Notes under the pieces: model-generated
Database searches by the model: none
Told to the model about the DNA's origin: nothing
What the model saw: only the letters and a program-made list of their open reading frames with translations
Shown here: positions 44,825-57,500 of the stretch, piece by piece
How positions within the stretch are numbered: the stretch's first letter is position 1
How the letters are laid out: every line of letters starts with the position of its first letter
Position numbers and translations under genes: made by a program
Assembly (NCBI GenBank): GCA_036365455.1
Contig: JAWQUS010000016.1
Location: 15,833,001-15,897,000 of the forward strand
From: Macrosoma leucophasiata
Lineage: Eukaryota > Arthropoda > Insecta > Lepidoptera > Hedylidae
Reading direction: 5' to 3'
Length of the DNA stretch: 64,000 nt

Positions 44825-45110
44825 GTAATTTTTTAGGGCTAGCAGCGCGTTGGCAACTCACCTGGTGTTGCAAATGTTCATAGGCGACGGTGACCACTTT
44901 GCATCAGGTGGCCCCTCTACTTGTATATGCCATAATCGCCACGCTTGGTATGCGGATTGGCGATCACAGTGGCGGTAGTTTTTTCGCAGGACGCTGCTGC
45001 CCTTGCATCTTGCGTTATTGCACTTACTACCGCCCCATTGGAATGGTTTGACCGCCATTGTTCGGTTGACTGACTGCACTAGCGGAAGAATTGTCTTCCC
45101 CGGTTTATGT
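44825..45110 (-). mobile_element. SINE-like repeat (empty-site copy for the MITE at 27043)
   Basis: In reverse it shares 'gcgatcacagtggcggtag', 'aatggcggtcaaaccattc' and 'ccaggtgagttgccaacgcg' with other copies. It contains the uninterrupted sequence into which the 195-bp MITE jumped elsewhere. Confidence 0.65.
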
Positions 45111-45188
45111 AGATGTCTATAAATTTCGACATTCAAATATTACCTATGCGTGTTTGCTTGTTTGCGGCCATCGTTAGATAAATAAATA

Positions 45189-45340
45189 ACGATTCGATGG
45201 TTTAGTGGTAGTGTACGGCTACGTCTAAGGACCTGGGTTCGATCTCCGATTGAGAAATAAGAAACATTGCGTTTCTAGACATCCACACAAGCTAAGTTGT
45301 TTTGGCTGTGTGATAGATAGTTATACAGCGCCATATATTA
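45189..45340 (+). mobile_element. tRNA-derived SINE
   Basis: tRNA-like head with A-box-like 'tggtttagtggtagtg' and B box 'gggttcgatctcc', followed by a body with 'catccacacaagctaa'. Confidence 0.6.
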
Positions 45341-45551
45341 CCATCTAACCAAAATTCGAAATAAAAAGTCAATTAGCCTGTTGCGGAGGAGGGTACAGTC
45401 GGGGAATTCACCGTAATCAATTTTTTTTTTTAAATATTTATAGGTAAATTTTTTATTACCATGGTATCAAGCGGCCAGGTATCTGATCCCGGAGTATATT
45501 TGTCTAGCGACTTGTCGGAAAATGTAGCCGTTATTTTTTTTTTTACAGAAC

Positions 45552-48500
45552 ATGGAGCGCGACAGACGAATGCAATATTTAGCCACGTGTGCCGGTAAGT
45601 TTTACAAATGTATTCAATATTCGATGCTTGTCAGATCCGTTCTATTCATAGTACCTATCATTAAAAGACTACCACGCAGAACTTGGGCATCTTGGGATGT
45701 TCTCATAATACCTATTATTTAGGAGGGAACATAAACTGAATTGTTATGGTCTAAGCAGTTGGTATTTAACTTAATTTAGTATCTATTGGTTACTTTGAAG
45801 TTTGGATCATCGTAGCTTTGGCAGGCATGAGGTAAAAAAAGTGTTTAAAACAACCCGGCTACCTCATCTGCTCATTATTGAAAACCCCTGTTAAGACTTC
45901 GGACTTCGTTCACAGGGTTTCGTACAATTGAGCGATTTCCTATACTACCTTAAAACCATAGACTTATAAGGGTTTTCCTATAATTTATAACGTGCAAAAT
46001 AATGAAGAAATTATATTTACGGGATTTAACATAGGTACATCGTATCCACAATCAAATGGCAAACTATCGACATCCACCTAAATGAAGATAAAAGCGATTC
46101 AGTTTGGCGCTCTAGTCGCTGAATGTGTAAACTGTGGAAGGAACTTTCCTAGGTGCTAGGTTTTACCTATAATGAGGTTCTTGAAAACTGGCGTCTAAAG
46201 AATCTTTCAGAGCTGACAGCGCGTTGATGATTGCCTTTGTAGTACGGGGAGCCCAGGATGCTACTTTTGTATTTACCCGAGCGCGTCAGATTAACATATG
46301 GGAGATACCTTGAACCCCGCTGGAAATCTAAGGTTTGTATGTAGGGGCACGCCCGAAGAGTAAAAATAAATCAGAAGGTCGCTATGATATTACTCTTTTT
46401 CCGAATCGTCTGAATTTTGGATAGGAGCATTGTTTGGGCACATTTAACATACTCTCAGAATATCTAACACGCTCTTCACCCATGATCTTGATACAGCGCC
46501 CTTTTCAAACATTTGATTCTTTCAAAAATGAAGGTGAAAAATTACTGATGGATGTCAGTTACTCTTTGGAGAACTAAATCAAAGCTCCCATCTAAAATTC
46601 TGACGATTTGGATGCGAGGCAAGCTCGTGGCGGAAATCCTAAGGGTTCAGCTCTTTATAGAAATCTTAGATTTGGTGGAGGTATACCCATATCTTAATCT
46701 GACGCGCTGGAGTAAATTCAAAAATCCCCTATTGGGCTCATCCCCTATTATATCCCTTACTCTTGGTGTTGCAAAAGTTTATAGTACTCCATAGGTAATG
46801 CTTACTTATTATGGCCTGTTTGTTCGTTTAGTTTTAAATACATATACTCATGTACGAATGTCTTTGTGGATGCATTATATGATTTATGATTTATGTTAGT
46901 CTGTCAAACTTCTAAATAAAAAAAATGTCAGTAAACTGCGTTGTAGCTTATCCCGAATGTTTACACTTACTTTAGCATAAAAGCAGATATTTGCCTGTCT
47001 CGAATACCTGCTATAGAGGTATAAAAGATTCTAAAGATTTAAACTATGTTATTACCAGTGTCACTGGCCACCATCACGATGGGTGTAACTTCAAGTTGGG
47101 CCACACCTGTGATTCCGAAGTTCGATGCAAATGAAACCAGTTTCCACATTACGAATGTAAGTAAAAAAGTATAGTTTTTGTAAGTGTATTTGATACAGAT
47201 TATTGTAATAATATATAACTGATGTATTTATTATCTACTAATGTGGATGGTTGCAGAGGCTTAGGAAAACTAAGACTGACCTATATTGACCAAATAGATC
47301 GAGTACTGTCTGAGGGTGGGGTCAAAAGTCGTAGGAATCAGCGTGCATGTATGAAGATAATGATGAATGTAGAAGAAGCACGGGAGGTGTGTCAGGACCG
47401 GAATATCGAGCGCTTTACACTCTCTGCCTACCCCGTGAGGGACTTGGCGTGTAGATACATATATTACACATACATAATAATATATTGTCGCAAAAAATAG
47501 CGTACACAGCGTACATGAAAATAAGTTTAATTCAAACATTCAACCATGCCAATTTTAAACGTCAAACCATTCAAGACGAGTTGCTCACACCGATGATGAG
47601 ACTAGCTTTATGTTTTTTTTTGTAAGGCAATGGCTTTAACGGAACGACGTTTGCCGGATCATCTATAGTCTAACCCCCTTATTCATAAACGTATTTTAGC
47701 TAAAGTGTTGCTAATCTCTCCTTTGTCTTTTTCCATCCTGCACATTTTACAATGCAACTGACAAAGACAAAGCATTCTATAGCTAAAACGTATGTTTAGT
47801 TTTTTTATGTTATGATGGTGGAAAACTAGCATATCTTTCGTATTGCTGGTAAATGACGACTGCAGCCTACAGTATACATATAGACATCTACACTAAAACC
47901 GATAGTCTAAATACGGATGCGTAGTTACAAGGCCATACATTACCATCTAATCGGAACAAGATAGTGCTATGCTTAACATTAGCATTAGGCGGTAGATAGA
48001 TTAGGTAATGCGGTGGTGCCTATGCCTTCAAGCTCCGACACTGGAATTCTACCAAAAGTAAAAGGAGTGTGTAGTAATGGTTGACAGGTTTTTGTTGATG
48101 GGTGTTTGTGTGAGTTTTTGTGAGTTTATTACGCATACTGCCAGTGTCAAGTAAAACGATATTTCGTATTCTTAATAAGCATAATAAGCAGTGTAAAATT
48201 CAGAGTCAGTCAGTCAATTTATCAGTCCGTCAGTCAGTCACAGTCAGTAATTCGAGTAAAGCGATGGCTACTTTACCAGAACATTTACAATGAAGTTTTG
48301 GAGGCAAAATGCCACCAAATTTATTTAATATAACTCAAAAATACACCAAGAAAATGAAATAAAATAAGCCTCTTTCAATTCCGTTTGTGTGGGTTGTGTG
48401 CATTAAAAATTCGGTGAGGCTATGATTGTAACCAATTATTTATCTTGTAATTAGGTTGAAGTAACGACGATGTTGAGTCTAAAAGCGTCAGGGTTCCTCG

Positions 48501-51500
48501 TCGGCAGTCTGATCAACGGGTTTACTTCCGATTGGTTTGGTAGACGTGGAACAATACTGGCTAGTACACTCCCCTTCGTCCTTGGCACAGTAAGTGATCT
48601 AAATCTATTGTTTTAGCGAAATAGTAAATAGATAATGCGTAAATAGGTATGTAATTATGTCAGCATACAGTCTTGAAACGTGATATGGTCGCTCGCTATG
48701 CGCCTCATAAGAAGGATCGAGATCACGAAGAGAACAATGGAAGGAGCTATTTTTGGCGTTTCCCTGCGAGACCGAATCAGAGTTCACCGAATAGCAAAAC
48801 TCTATTGGCAGTGGGCATGGTTCATAATCCAAAGAACCAATGGTCGTTGGGGTAGAAGAGTTTTCAAATGGCGTACCGGAAGGCGAAGTGTAGGCAGGTG
48901 CTCAACGAGGTGAACCGACGACCTGGTGACATTCCTAATTGCTGGATAAGGGCGGCCCAGGACCGTTCCACCTATTACATAGCATCGGGTGAAATGATGA
49001 GTTACATAATAGACCCGCAGAATACGATAGCGCTGAGTACTGCCCTTTAGCGGTATACTAGTCTCGTGGAAGTGTTCAATGGTGCGTTTGCGCATTTGTT
49101 TCTGCCTTAAACATGCAAATTTTGGAATTGACTACCCACAGCGCTGCAATACGGGGTTGTTTAAAACTGAGGTCAAAAGAGTCCTTTAAGGCTGGAAGCG
49201 CGGTGGCAACTGCCCTTCAATTCCACTTACAATCTTTTCATCTATCCTATATACTATATAAATAATACTATAAAGAGGAAACATTTGTGTTTTGTGTGTG
49301 CCGCTTATCTTCTTCTTAATATATATAAATCTCGTGTCACAATGTTTGTCCTCAATGGACTCCTAAACCACTTAACCGATTATAATAAAATTCGCACACC
49401 ATGTGCAGTTCGATCCAACTTGAGAGATAGGATAGTTTAAATCTCAAATTATAGTCGCAATTTTAATTTATTGCTAATTATTTGTCTGTTATTATTTGAC
49501 AGTCACAATTATCTGTTAACTCCAAATGATTCTAACAGATGTCGATACCTTTCGACTGGGTTGAGTAAGTAATCAATAGATGGCGCTGCTATGGTAAATC
49601 TACAATCATGACATGTCGTTTAGCTACATTTAAACAGCTTATTTACCACGTGTTGTTGACGCTATAAATTTTTATTTTGTACCTATTGATTTCTGCTTAA
49701 TATCAAGTGTAAGAACATTTTAATTAATTGTGTTCAACGTACTTCCCCTTCAAATCTCAATCCAGTGAATTTGTATACCGACATCAACATTTTCGTCTTT
49801 GTTCGTAAATAATTTCATTGTACTAAAGGGTTATAGTAGTAGAAAGTCAAATAAGGAGATCACCAATTTTTTTTACAAATACCATCTGTGTGAAAAAGCA
49901 TAGTGGACTCCGTGACTGATGTTCTCTTATTGTTCCTCTTAGATTGTTTACTATAATGTAATTACAAATACCATCTGTGTGAAAAAGCATAGTGGACTCC
50001 GTGACTGATGTTCTCTTATTGTTCCTCTTAGATTGTTTACTATAATGTAACTAGCGGCCCGCCCCGGCTTCGCCCGCGCTGCTCTGCTCCTATTAGTCAT
50101 AGCGTAATGTAAGCTATCCTATCTCTCAAGTTGGATCGAACTGCACATGGTGTGCGAATTTTATTATAATCGGTTAAGTGGTTTAGGAGTCCATTGAGGA
50201 CAAACATTGTGACACGAGATTTATATATATTAAGATATAACAAAAACTTTAGCCACAGCAACGCGTGGCCGGGTCAGCTAGTATATTATAAAGGTAGACT
50301 TCGTGAAGATTCACGATCTATTTTAATTATGGTACAATTCAACACCTGCCGCAGTAGCGTAGTGGTAGCAGGCCACTACTATTACGCTGGAGGTCCTGGG
50401 TTCGATGCCCGGGTCGGTGGCTATCAGAGATAACGGTTATCTCTGGTTCTATTGCGATTTTTCCATTTTCTGGAAGTTTCCCAGTACCTCGGAGTTTGGT
50501 AATGTGCCCGGTGATGGCAACAGGTTCGCCACCTGTTACATGGGCCAAAAACGTAACCGGTGAGTCGTGCTTGAATGCATGTATTTACCTCTGCCTACCC
50601 CTTCGGGGATTACAGGCGTGAAGTTACGTTTTTTTAAATTATGGTACAATTCAAATATTTCAGATTATTACGATAACAGCCAAAGTCGGCTGGTTGCTCT
50701 CACTGGTGTCTTTTTTTTGGGGATGTGGCACAGGCATGATTTCTACTGTGAGTATGAATTTATAAGTATACGTAATAAATGTTCGTTGAACATTTCGCAA
50801 CTCTTATGCACTGTACTGTTATAATGTATTCACCGCCATACGTCAACTGTCGACTATCAACTGTGTGCTATGGACCAATAATAATATATTAATAATGGCA
50901 ACCCATTATACGTCCCACTGCTGGGCACGAGTCTCTCCTCTTTTTGGGGGGAGGCCTTACTCCACCACGCTGCTCCAATGCGGATTGGTGGAGGTGGGTG
51001 GGTTAGTGGCCAACCCACTGTTGGATGTTTTCAAACCGCCCATAAGGCCTCCGACAAGGTTTAACGACTGCTATCCATCGATAGCAACCGGTACCGACGG
51101 CTTAACGTGCCCTCCGAAGCACGGAAACGCGCTTTTAATTTGCCACTAGCGGTCACCCATCACACTACCTGACCGTGCCCGTAGTGCTTAACCGAGCAGA
51201 TCGCTTACGATCTACACCAGCCGCTGGACCATGCGTGCTTCATCATTATAGACCAATATCCATACTTAAATATCCCTTAACGATATAGTCACAAATGGCA
51301 CCATTTGTGACTATATCGTTAAGGGATACTACATTTGTGTCCATTTGTGATTAGTTCTGCAGTAAACTAATCTAAAACAGAACTAGATTCACAGATTATT
51401 CAGAGATGGCGCTAGTAGTTACATTTTCTGACAGCAAAATGATTTCTTAATCCAATTTTAGCAGCTCTCCGTGTGACAACCGTAGCGACGCCTTCTATAT

Positions 51501-54500
51501 AAATAAAAACAATGATTCGCTAAATGCGTTGCTAAGCGTTAAACTCGAGAACGGCTGGACCGATTTCGAAAGAAATAAAAAAGATAGTTCCGAGATATTT
51601 TAAGAACTTAACGACCATATCAACTTTTTCTAATGTAAACCTCATGAATGTGATAACGGTCAGTCGCAAATTATCCTTACAGTTGGATCGGTAGGAATTG
51701 ATGATTGAAAATGGCAAAGATATTTTAAGAAAAGATTGACAATACACACGCTTTTCTATGAAAACTGCTTTAATCATTGTAAGTGGGAGGAGCTTATCTT
51801 CCCGCGAAAATATACACCAATTAGGCGCGAGGCAAGCACACCTGACTTCACCTGATTAGTGTTTGATCGCGGTACAATACGTCACAAAAATGGCGTATTA
51901 TCAGTTCGTACACGAGTATAAAGACGTGATTATACTACAAAATCGAGATGTCCGTCGTTTTCCGAGTAAATGAGTTAGCTGGCAGTACTTCCTGTTTTGA
52001 CACGATATATTTGATAATGGACGATGTGATATCGTGTTTAACTTAAAAAGTAACAAATTTATGACTCACTGGTGATAAGTAACGCTACGGAGTGGTTTAG
52101 TTTGCTTTACTGATCGGTTTTTACATCAAAACACAGAAAAAATAGGCATTTTTAACGGTTTTTTCTCACTAAGTTTGCGCTCGGCGGGCGAATGCACAAT
52201 GAATAGATGATGCTTGACGCGTGAGCGGGAACGGTCACCTGCCTGTACGCGAGTCTAAAAGAACTCTCAGCGGCCGGTGCGTATTAATAATCATCAATCT
52301 AATTCCTCTGATATCTTTGGAAAAGGGCATCAAATTACCAGTAATCATTTACATTGCACCCGTGCGACGCCGGGTCGGGTCGCTAATTATTTGATAATTA
52401 ATCATTCATATCTTTTATTGCAGGTCCTACCAATATACATGGTGGAGATAGCCGATAAAGATATACGTGGTTCTCTTTCTGTCGCAACGAGGTTTATGTT
52501 CAACTTTGGTGGTCTCATGATGATGACTATTGGACCATTCATGTCATATGACACGATTAACTACTGTCTCCTTGTACTGCCGCTATGTTACTTCTTGGCT
52601 TGTCTTTGGATACCGGAGTCGCCGTACTACTATCTCAAAGCGGGTCAACTTGATCGGGCTAGTAAAGAGTTGAAGCGGCTTCGTGATAACGTGGTAAGTT
52701 TTGGTAGCAATGGCTGTGTTGAGAAAAACGAAGATCTTACAAAACTTTTTACAGCACAAATAAACGGGCATTTTTTTTTAATTTAAACATTTCGGCCAGA
52801 ACATACTTACTTGTCACTACTGACCAACTATTACTGACATCTACCATAAATATAATACGTCTGACATTCAGATGTGACAGTTAGACAAAATGGCGTCTTT
52901 TCCTTACTCACATACCACATAATTTGTCTTTTGAACGATTTTTTGTAAGATCTTCTCTCACGATTACTAAGTATATCTTGTAAGATCTTATTAGGTCTAA
53001 TTTTTTCTGATCAGCCCCAATATAGCTGCCTTTCCTGAGGATTAAGCTGTTTCACCTCTGTGCTGAAAGTAACAGTGCTGTATGTTATTAGCTTTTGTCT
53101 ACGACTTCGTTTGCGTGAAATATTTCCTTCACAGGATTTTGAACTATCTCCATTTCAAATTGCATTAAAATCGATCCAGCCGTTTTGAGGTGGAAGTGGA
53201 ACATACAGAGGGACGAACACACATTTTCGCATTTATATTCTAACTACCTACGGAAAGGGATACGTAACAGTATTACTTCGCGTTCGGGAGCGTTCAAGTA
53301 TTACTTGACTCTGTTTGGGGGAGGAGGGGGTTTTGTAAAACGTTACGATGCGTTACAGAGGGCAGGTTCGAACGTGTTAAGATTTTTTTTTGTATTTAAA
53401 TAAAAAGAAATAGGGAATATAAAAACTTTTACAGGTTAAAATGCTCATTTAGTAGTTACGAAACGTAACGTTTTGAGAGGGGGAGGAAGGGTATATAACA
53501 ACGTTACGGCCCGTTAGATAGGGGTGAAAAAGGTCAAAAATCTACAAGAATTGCGTTACGTAATACTTGTACGCTTTCTAGCGCGTTCTAGCTTTCTAGC
53601 AATAGCATTTCGCAGCAGGTAGATTAAAAGGACTCGTACGAGTAGCCTAGTGGTAGCAGGCCACTAGTACTACGCTGGTGTCCCGGGTTCGATTCCCGGA
53701 TCAGGGGATATTAGAGATAACGGTGTAAAATCCTTTATCACGGGTTCTATTGGGATTTTTCCATTTTATGGAAGTTTCTCAGTACCTCGAAGAATGGTAA
53801 TGTGCCCGGAGATGTCAATAGGCTCGCCACCTGTTACATCGGCCAAAAACGTAACCGGCGAATCGTGGGTGTTTGCATGTATAATTGAATGCATGCATTT
53901 ACCTTTGCGTACCCCCTCGGGGATGCAAACGTTACGTTACGTTGATGTTACGTTTTTTTTATGTTGTAGGAAGTAGGAAAAGAATTAACCCAAATGCAAG
54001 CTGATGTTAAAAAGGACATGGAACACCCCAGTTCAATATGGGAATTGTTTTCTGGGCGTCAATACTGGAGAGCAATTGTAATTGCCGTTGGTAATCATGC
54101 TTTTTTTAAAAATATGTATGCGAGAGACTTATAAATAACTCAATTTCTATTAATATGATGTATCGATACTCGGGTACATCGTATCGTTTTGTATCGACGC
54201 ATACAATATTTTTTATATGGTTATATAGGAGGTAGATTACACTTCAATGCAATAATACCACAAATATTATTTGCTCACAAAAATAATTGGTATGTAATGT
54301 TTAGAACTAATGAAACAAATGTATGATGAATTATTAATACTACACTTCTATTCTATAATAGAAATACAAATTTTCATCCGCGTCAATTTTAAACAAAAAA
54401 ATTAGAGCGTCACATAAAAGTTCTAGTTGATGGGCAAAGCTCTGACATACTACCAACAAATGTTCGTGTACCGTAAGGCTGTGTTATCTCCCACTCTTTT

Positions 54501-57500
54501 CATTCTGCATTTAGAATATTATCTTGTCAGTTTCGTACCGCCTATTAAAACATTTTGTTCTAAAGTATACAACATGTAACGGGAATAATGCACACTCTAA
54601 CACCCCGATTAGAAAATCGAGTTATAATAATAATACAAGAACTGAATTACATGATTATGTATTTAATATTTTTCATTTAAGAAATAAGTTGTCCTCGATG
54701 TGTACGAACAGTAAGCACACCCTATGCATACTTACCTTACCTCTACCTACAACCGCACATAAAACACGAACCCACTCCCACACGCACACTGTTGCAATGT
54801 GATGTAGCGTAACCTACGTACCCTCATTTAACACTCGCTAGTAATAAGATTTAATCCACTATTTTTTTTTTTAATTATTTTAATTTATAATAAAAAGCAG
54901 TCTCACCGAATTCTAATAAACTTTGCGAGATTAACATAAACTAATAAACATTGAGATAAGCATTTTATTTTGGGTAGACGTTAGTCTCATTTTCGTTTGT
55001 ATTGACTGTTCACCAAATGGGTAACCATAATTTCCTTAATTGTAATTAATTTTTGGACAAAATATTACCTATATCAAAAATGCCTGAAATCAATTCGGTT
55101 ATCGATTCTGAACAAACTATTTTCGGTTTGTACATTTAATCCTGTTACACGTTGTATACCGAAATCACTTTCAAGAAAAAGTTACGAAGGCGGTATGAAA
55201 CTGACAAGTGTGGTAATCGAAAGCTAATAAGAAAGCATTAGAGTTTAGAGCGGTCGGTCCCCAGAGGTAACTATGCAGATGCTTTCTCCTCACTAGTTCT
55301 GACGCGTATTGAGTTGCGTCTGCCAAAAATTTCACTACCAACCATAGAGCAAAACCGGAGGGAAGTACCCATATGCAGGCTTTCCCCTCAAAGTACAAGC
55401 CCAAATGGGCCTATACCTGTCGCCTTGATGATTAAATGTGTGCGTGAAATTGTTTCTGTATTTTGTTAAAGTCAAGGTGTGAGTTTCGTAGTAATAGACG
55501 ATTTTTGTAGTGTGCGTGTGTGTCGCACGCATTTCCCCCCGCAAAAAATGACAAGACTGTTTTGCATCGGTAATAAACGCTATGGCTACTCCTCTCCGGT
55601 CCGCCGCGGCCGGTGGCCCGTGTTGCGCTATGCTACCAACTAACCGGAACACGATAGCGCTCAACCATAACTACACTACTGTGGTATTTACGCCCTCAAG
55701 TTCTGGCATTGGAACTCTATCACCTGTAAATATTCTTCAAGTGTAATTAACAAGAAAATTATTTTTCCAGGATTGAAAATAACACTAATGTTATCTGGAA
55801 TTGGAACAACTAAGCAATTTTTAGGCCGTATAATGGCAGAAAGTAATGCACAAATGTCAGTTGCTACTGCTCTAATCATATATGCTGTCATCGACTTCTT
55901 AACCTGTTAGTATTTTTTATCTGTATATTTCTTCCGTAGCCGTAGCAAGCGGTTGAGTTTGACTACTTGAAAAGTAACTTTGGTTGAATATTTTAATGTC
56001 ATAAAAATGGCAAACAGACATACAGTTCACATGTGTAAGCTGTACCTATAAACATCTAAATAAAAAACAGAGATTCAATGTAGATGCTTTGTGATTCCTG
56101 AGGCCTAAAATGTTATGCCTCTATACTTGAAATTATACGATTAGAATTAAATAATGTGAACAGCTCTGTAATTTCCGGCACAGAGGCACAACAACTATGA
56201 CCTCAGAAGTGGCAACGCATTTACATTGACATCTTTTTTTTATGTAGCAAAGGTGCCAAACAATGCAGTTCACATGAATGTTAAGTGATGACTGCAGCCT
56301 ATACACAATAATACACATCTATCAAAATGCAGATGCATTGACACTCCTAAGACCAAAGTTGTCTGTTTCATAGTTTACGGGTCATTTGAAAATCTGTAAT
56401 GTACATAATAATAAAGATTTCGTGAAAAGCGATATCTTATATATTATGTACAACGTGGTAATAGGATAAACGCACAAACTGGAATTATTTTGTTCAGAAT
56501 CGATAACCGAATCGATTTCATTTTAATACATATAGGTAATATTATGTGTCAAAATTAATTAAAGTTAAGGATATTATGGTCCCCTATTTGGTGATAAGTC
56601 AATACAAATGAAGATGAGAGTAACGACTATCCAAGATAAAATGCTTGTCTCAACAATTTTATTAGAACTCGCTGAGATGAGCTACTTATTATAAATAATA
56701 ATTTAAGAAATAAAATACAGAAAATGAATGTTATTACTAGCGAGTGTTAAATACGGGGGTACGCCACATCACATTGCAACAGTGTGCCTGTGTAAGTAGG
56801 TTTGTGTTTTATGTGCGGCCGTAGACAGAGTTAGGGTAAGTATGCATACTGATAGTAATATTTTACCTCGAAAGACCCAATAAAAAAAAAACTGGAAATG
56901 GACAACTTATTTATTAAATAAAAAGAAATTAAATACATAAACATGTAATTTCAGTTCAGGTATTATGATTAATTCGATTTCCTAATAAGGAAGAGGTTAA
57001 AAGTGCGTTATTCATGTTACGCGTTGTATAGAGTTAAGTATGTGATACATAATTAGAATCTACATGTTTTTTTTATGTAATAAAAGTGGCAAACAAGCAT
57101 GCAGTTCACATTGATGTTAAGTGATGGCTGCAGCCTATGGACACCCACACAATGAGACAAGAGGTCAAAATGCAGATGCGTTGCCACTCCTGAGGCCTAA
57201 GGTGTTATGCCTCTGTGCCGGAAATTACAGGGCCGTACATTATCACCTGACCGGAACACGATAGTACTGAACACTACCATTTAGCGGCAAGTATTAGGTA
57301 ATGCGGTGGTGCCTACGCCCACGAGCTCCGTCACTGGAGCTCTACCACCAATAAAACCAGTAAGTGTAATTGCAACTGCACGTGTGCAAGTTTGATTAAA
57401 ATCGGTTAAGTAGTGTAGGGGTCCATCGCGGACAAACAGCGTGATACGTAATTTTTGTATATTAAGATAGAGATTTGTTCTTATTTCAGGTATAATGTCG

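Noticed and set aside
46552..46794. 80-residue open frame
   Set aside because: It covers the right arm of the MITE at 46240-46745.
55335..55664. 109-residue open frame with histidine and threonine runs
   Set aside because: It lies on a non-autonomous MITE and its flanks; no conservation expected.
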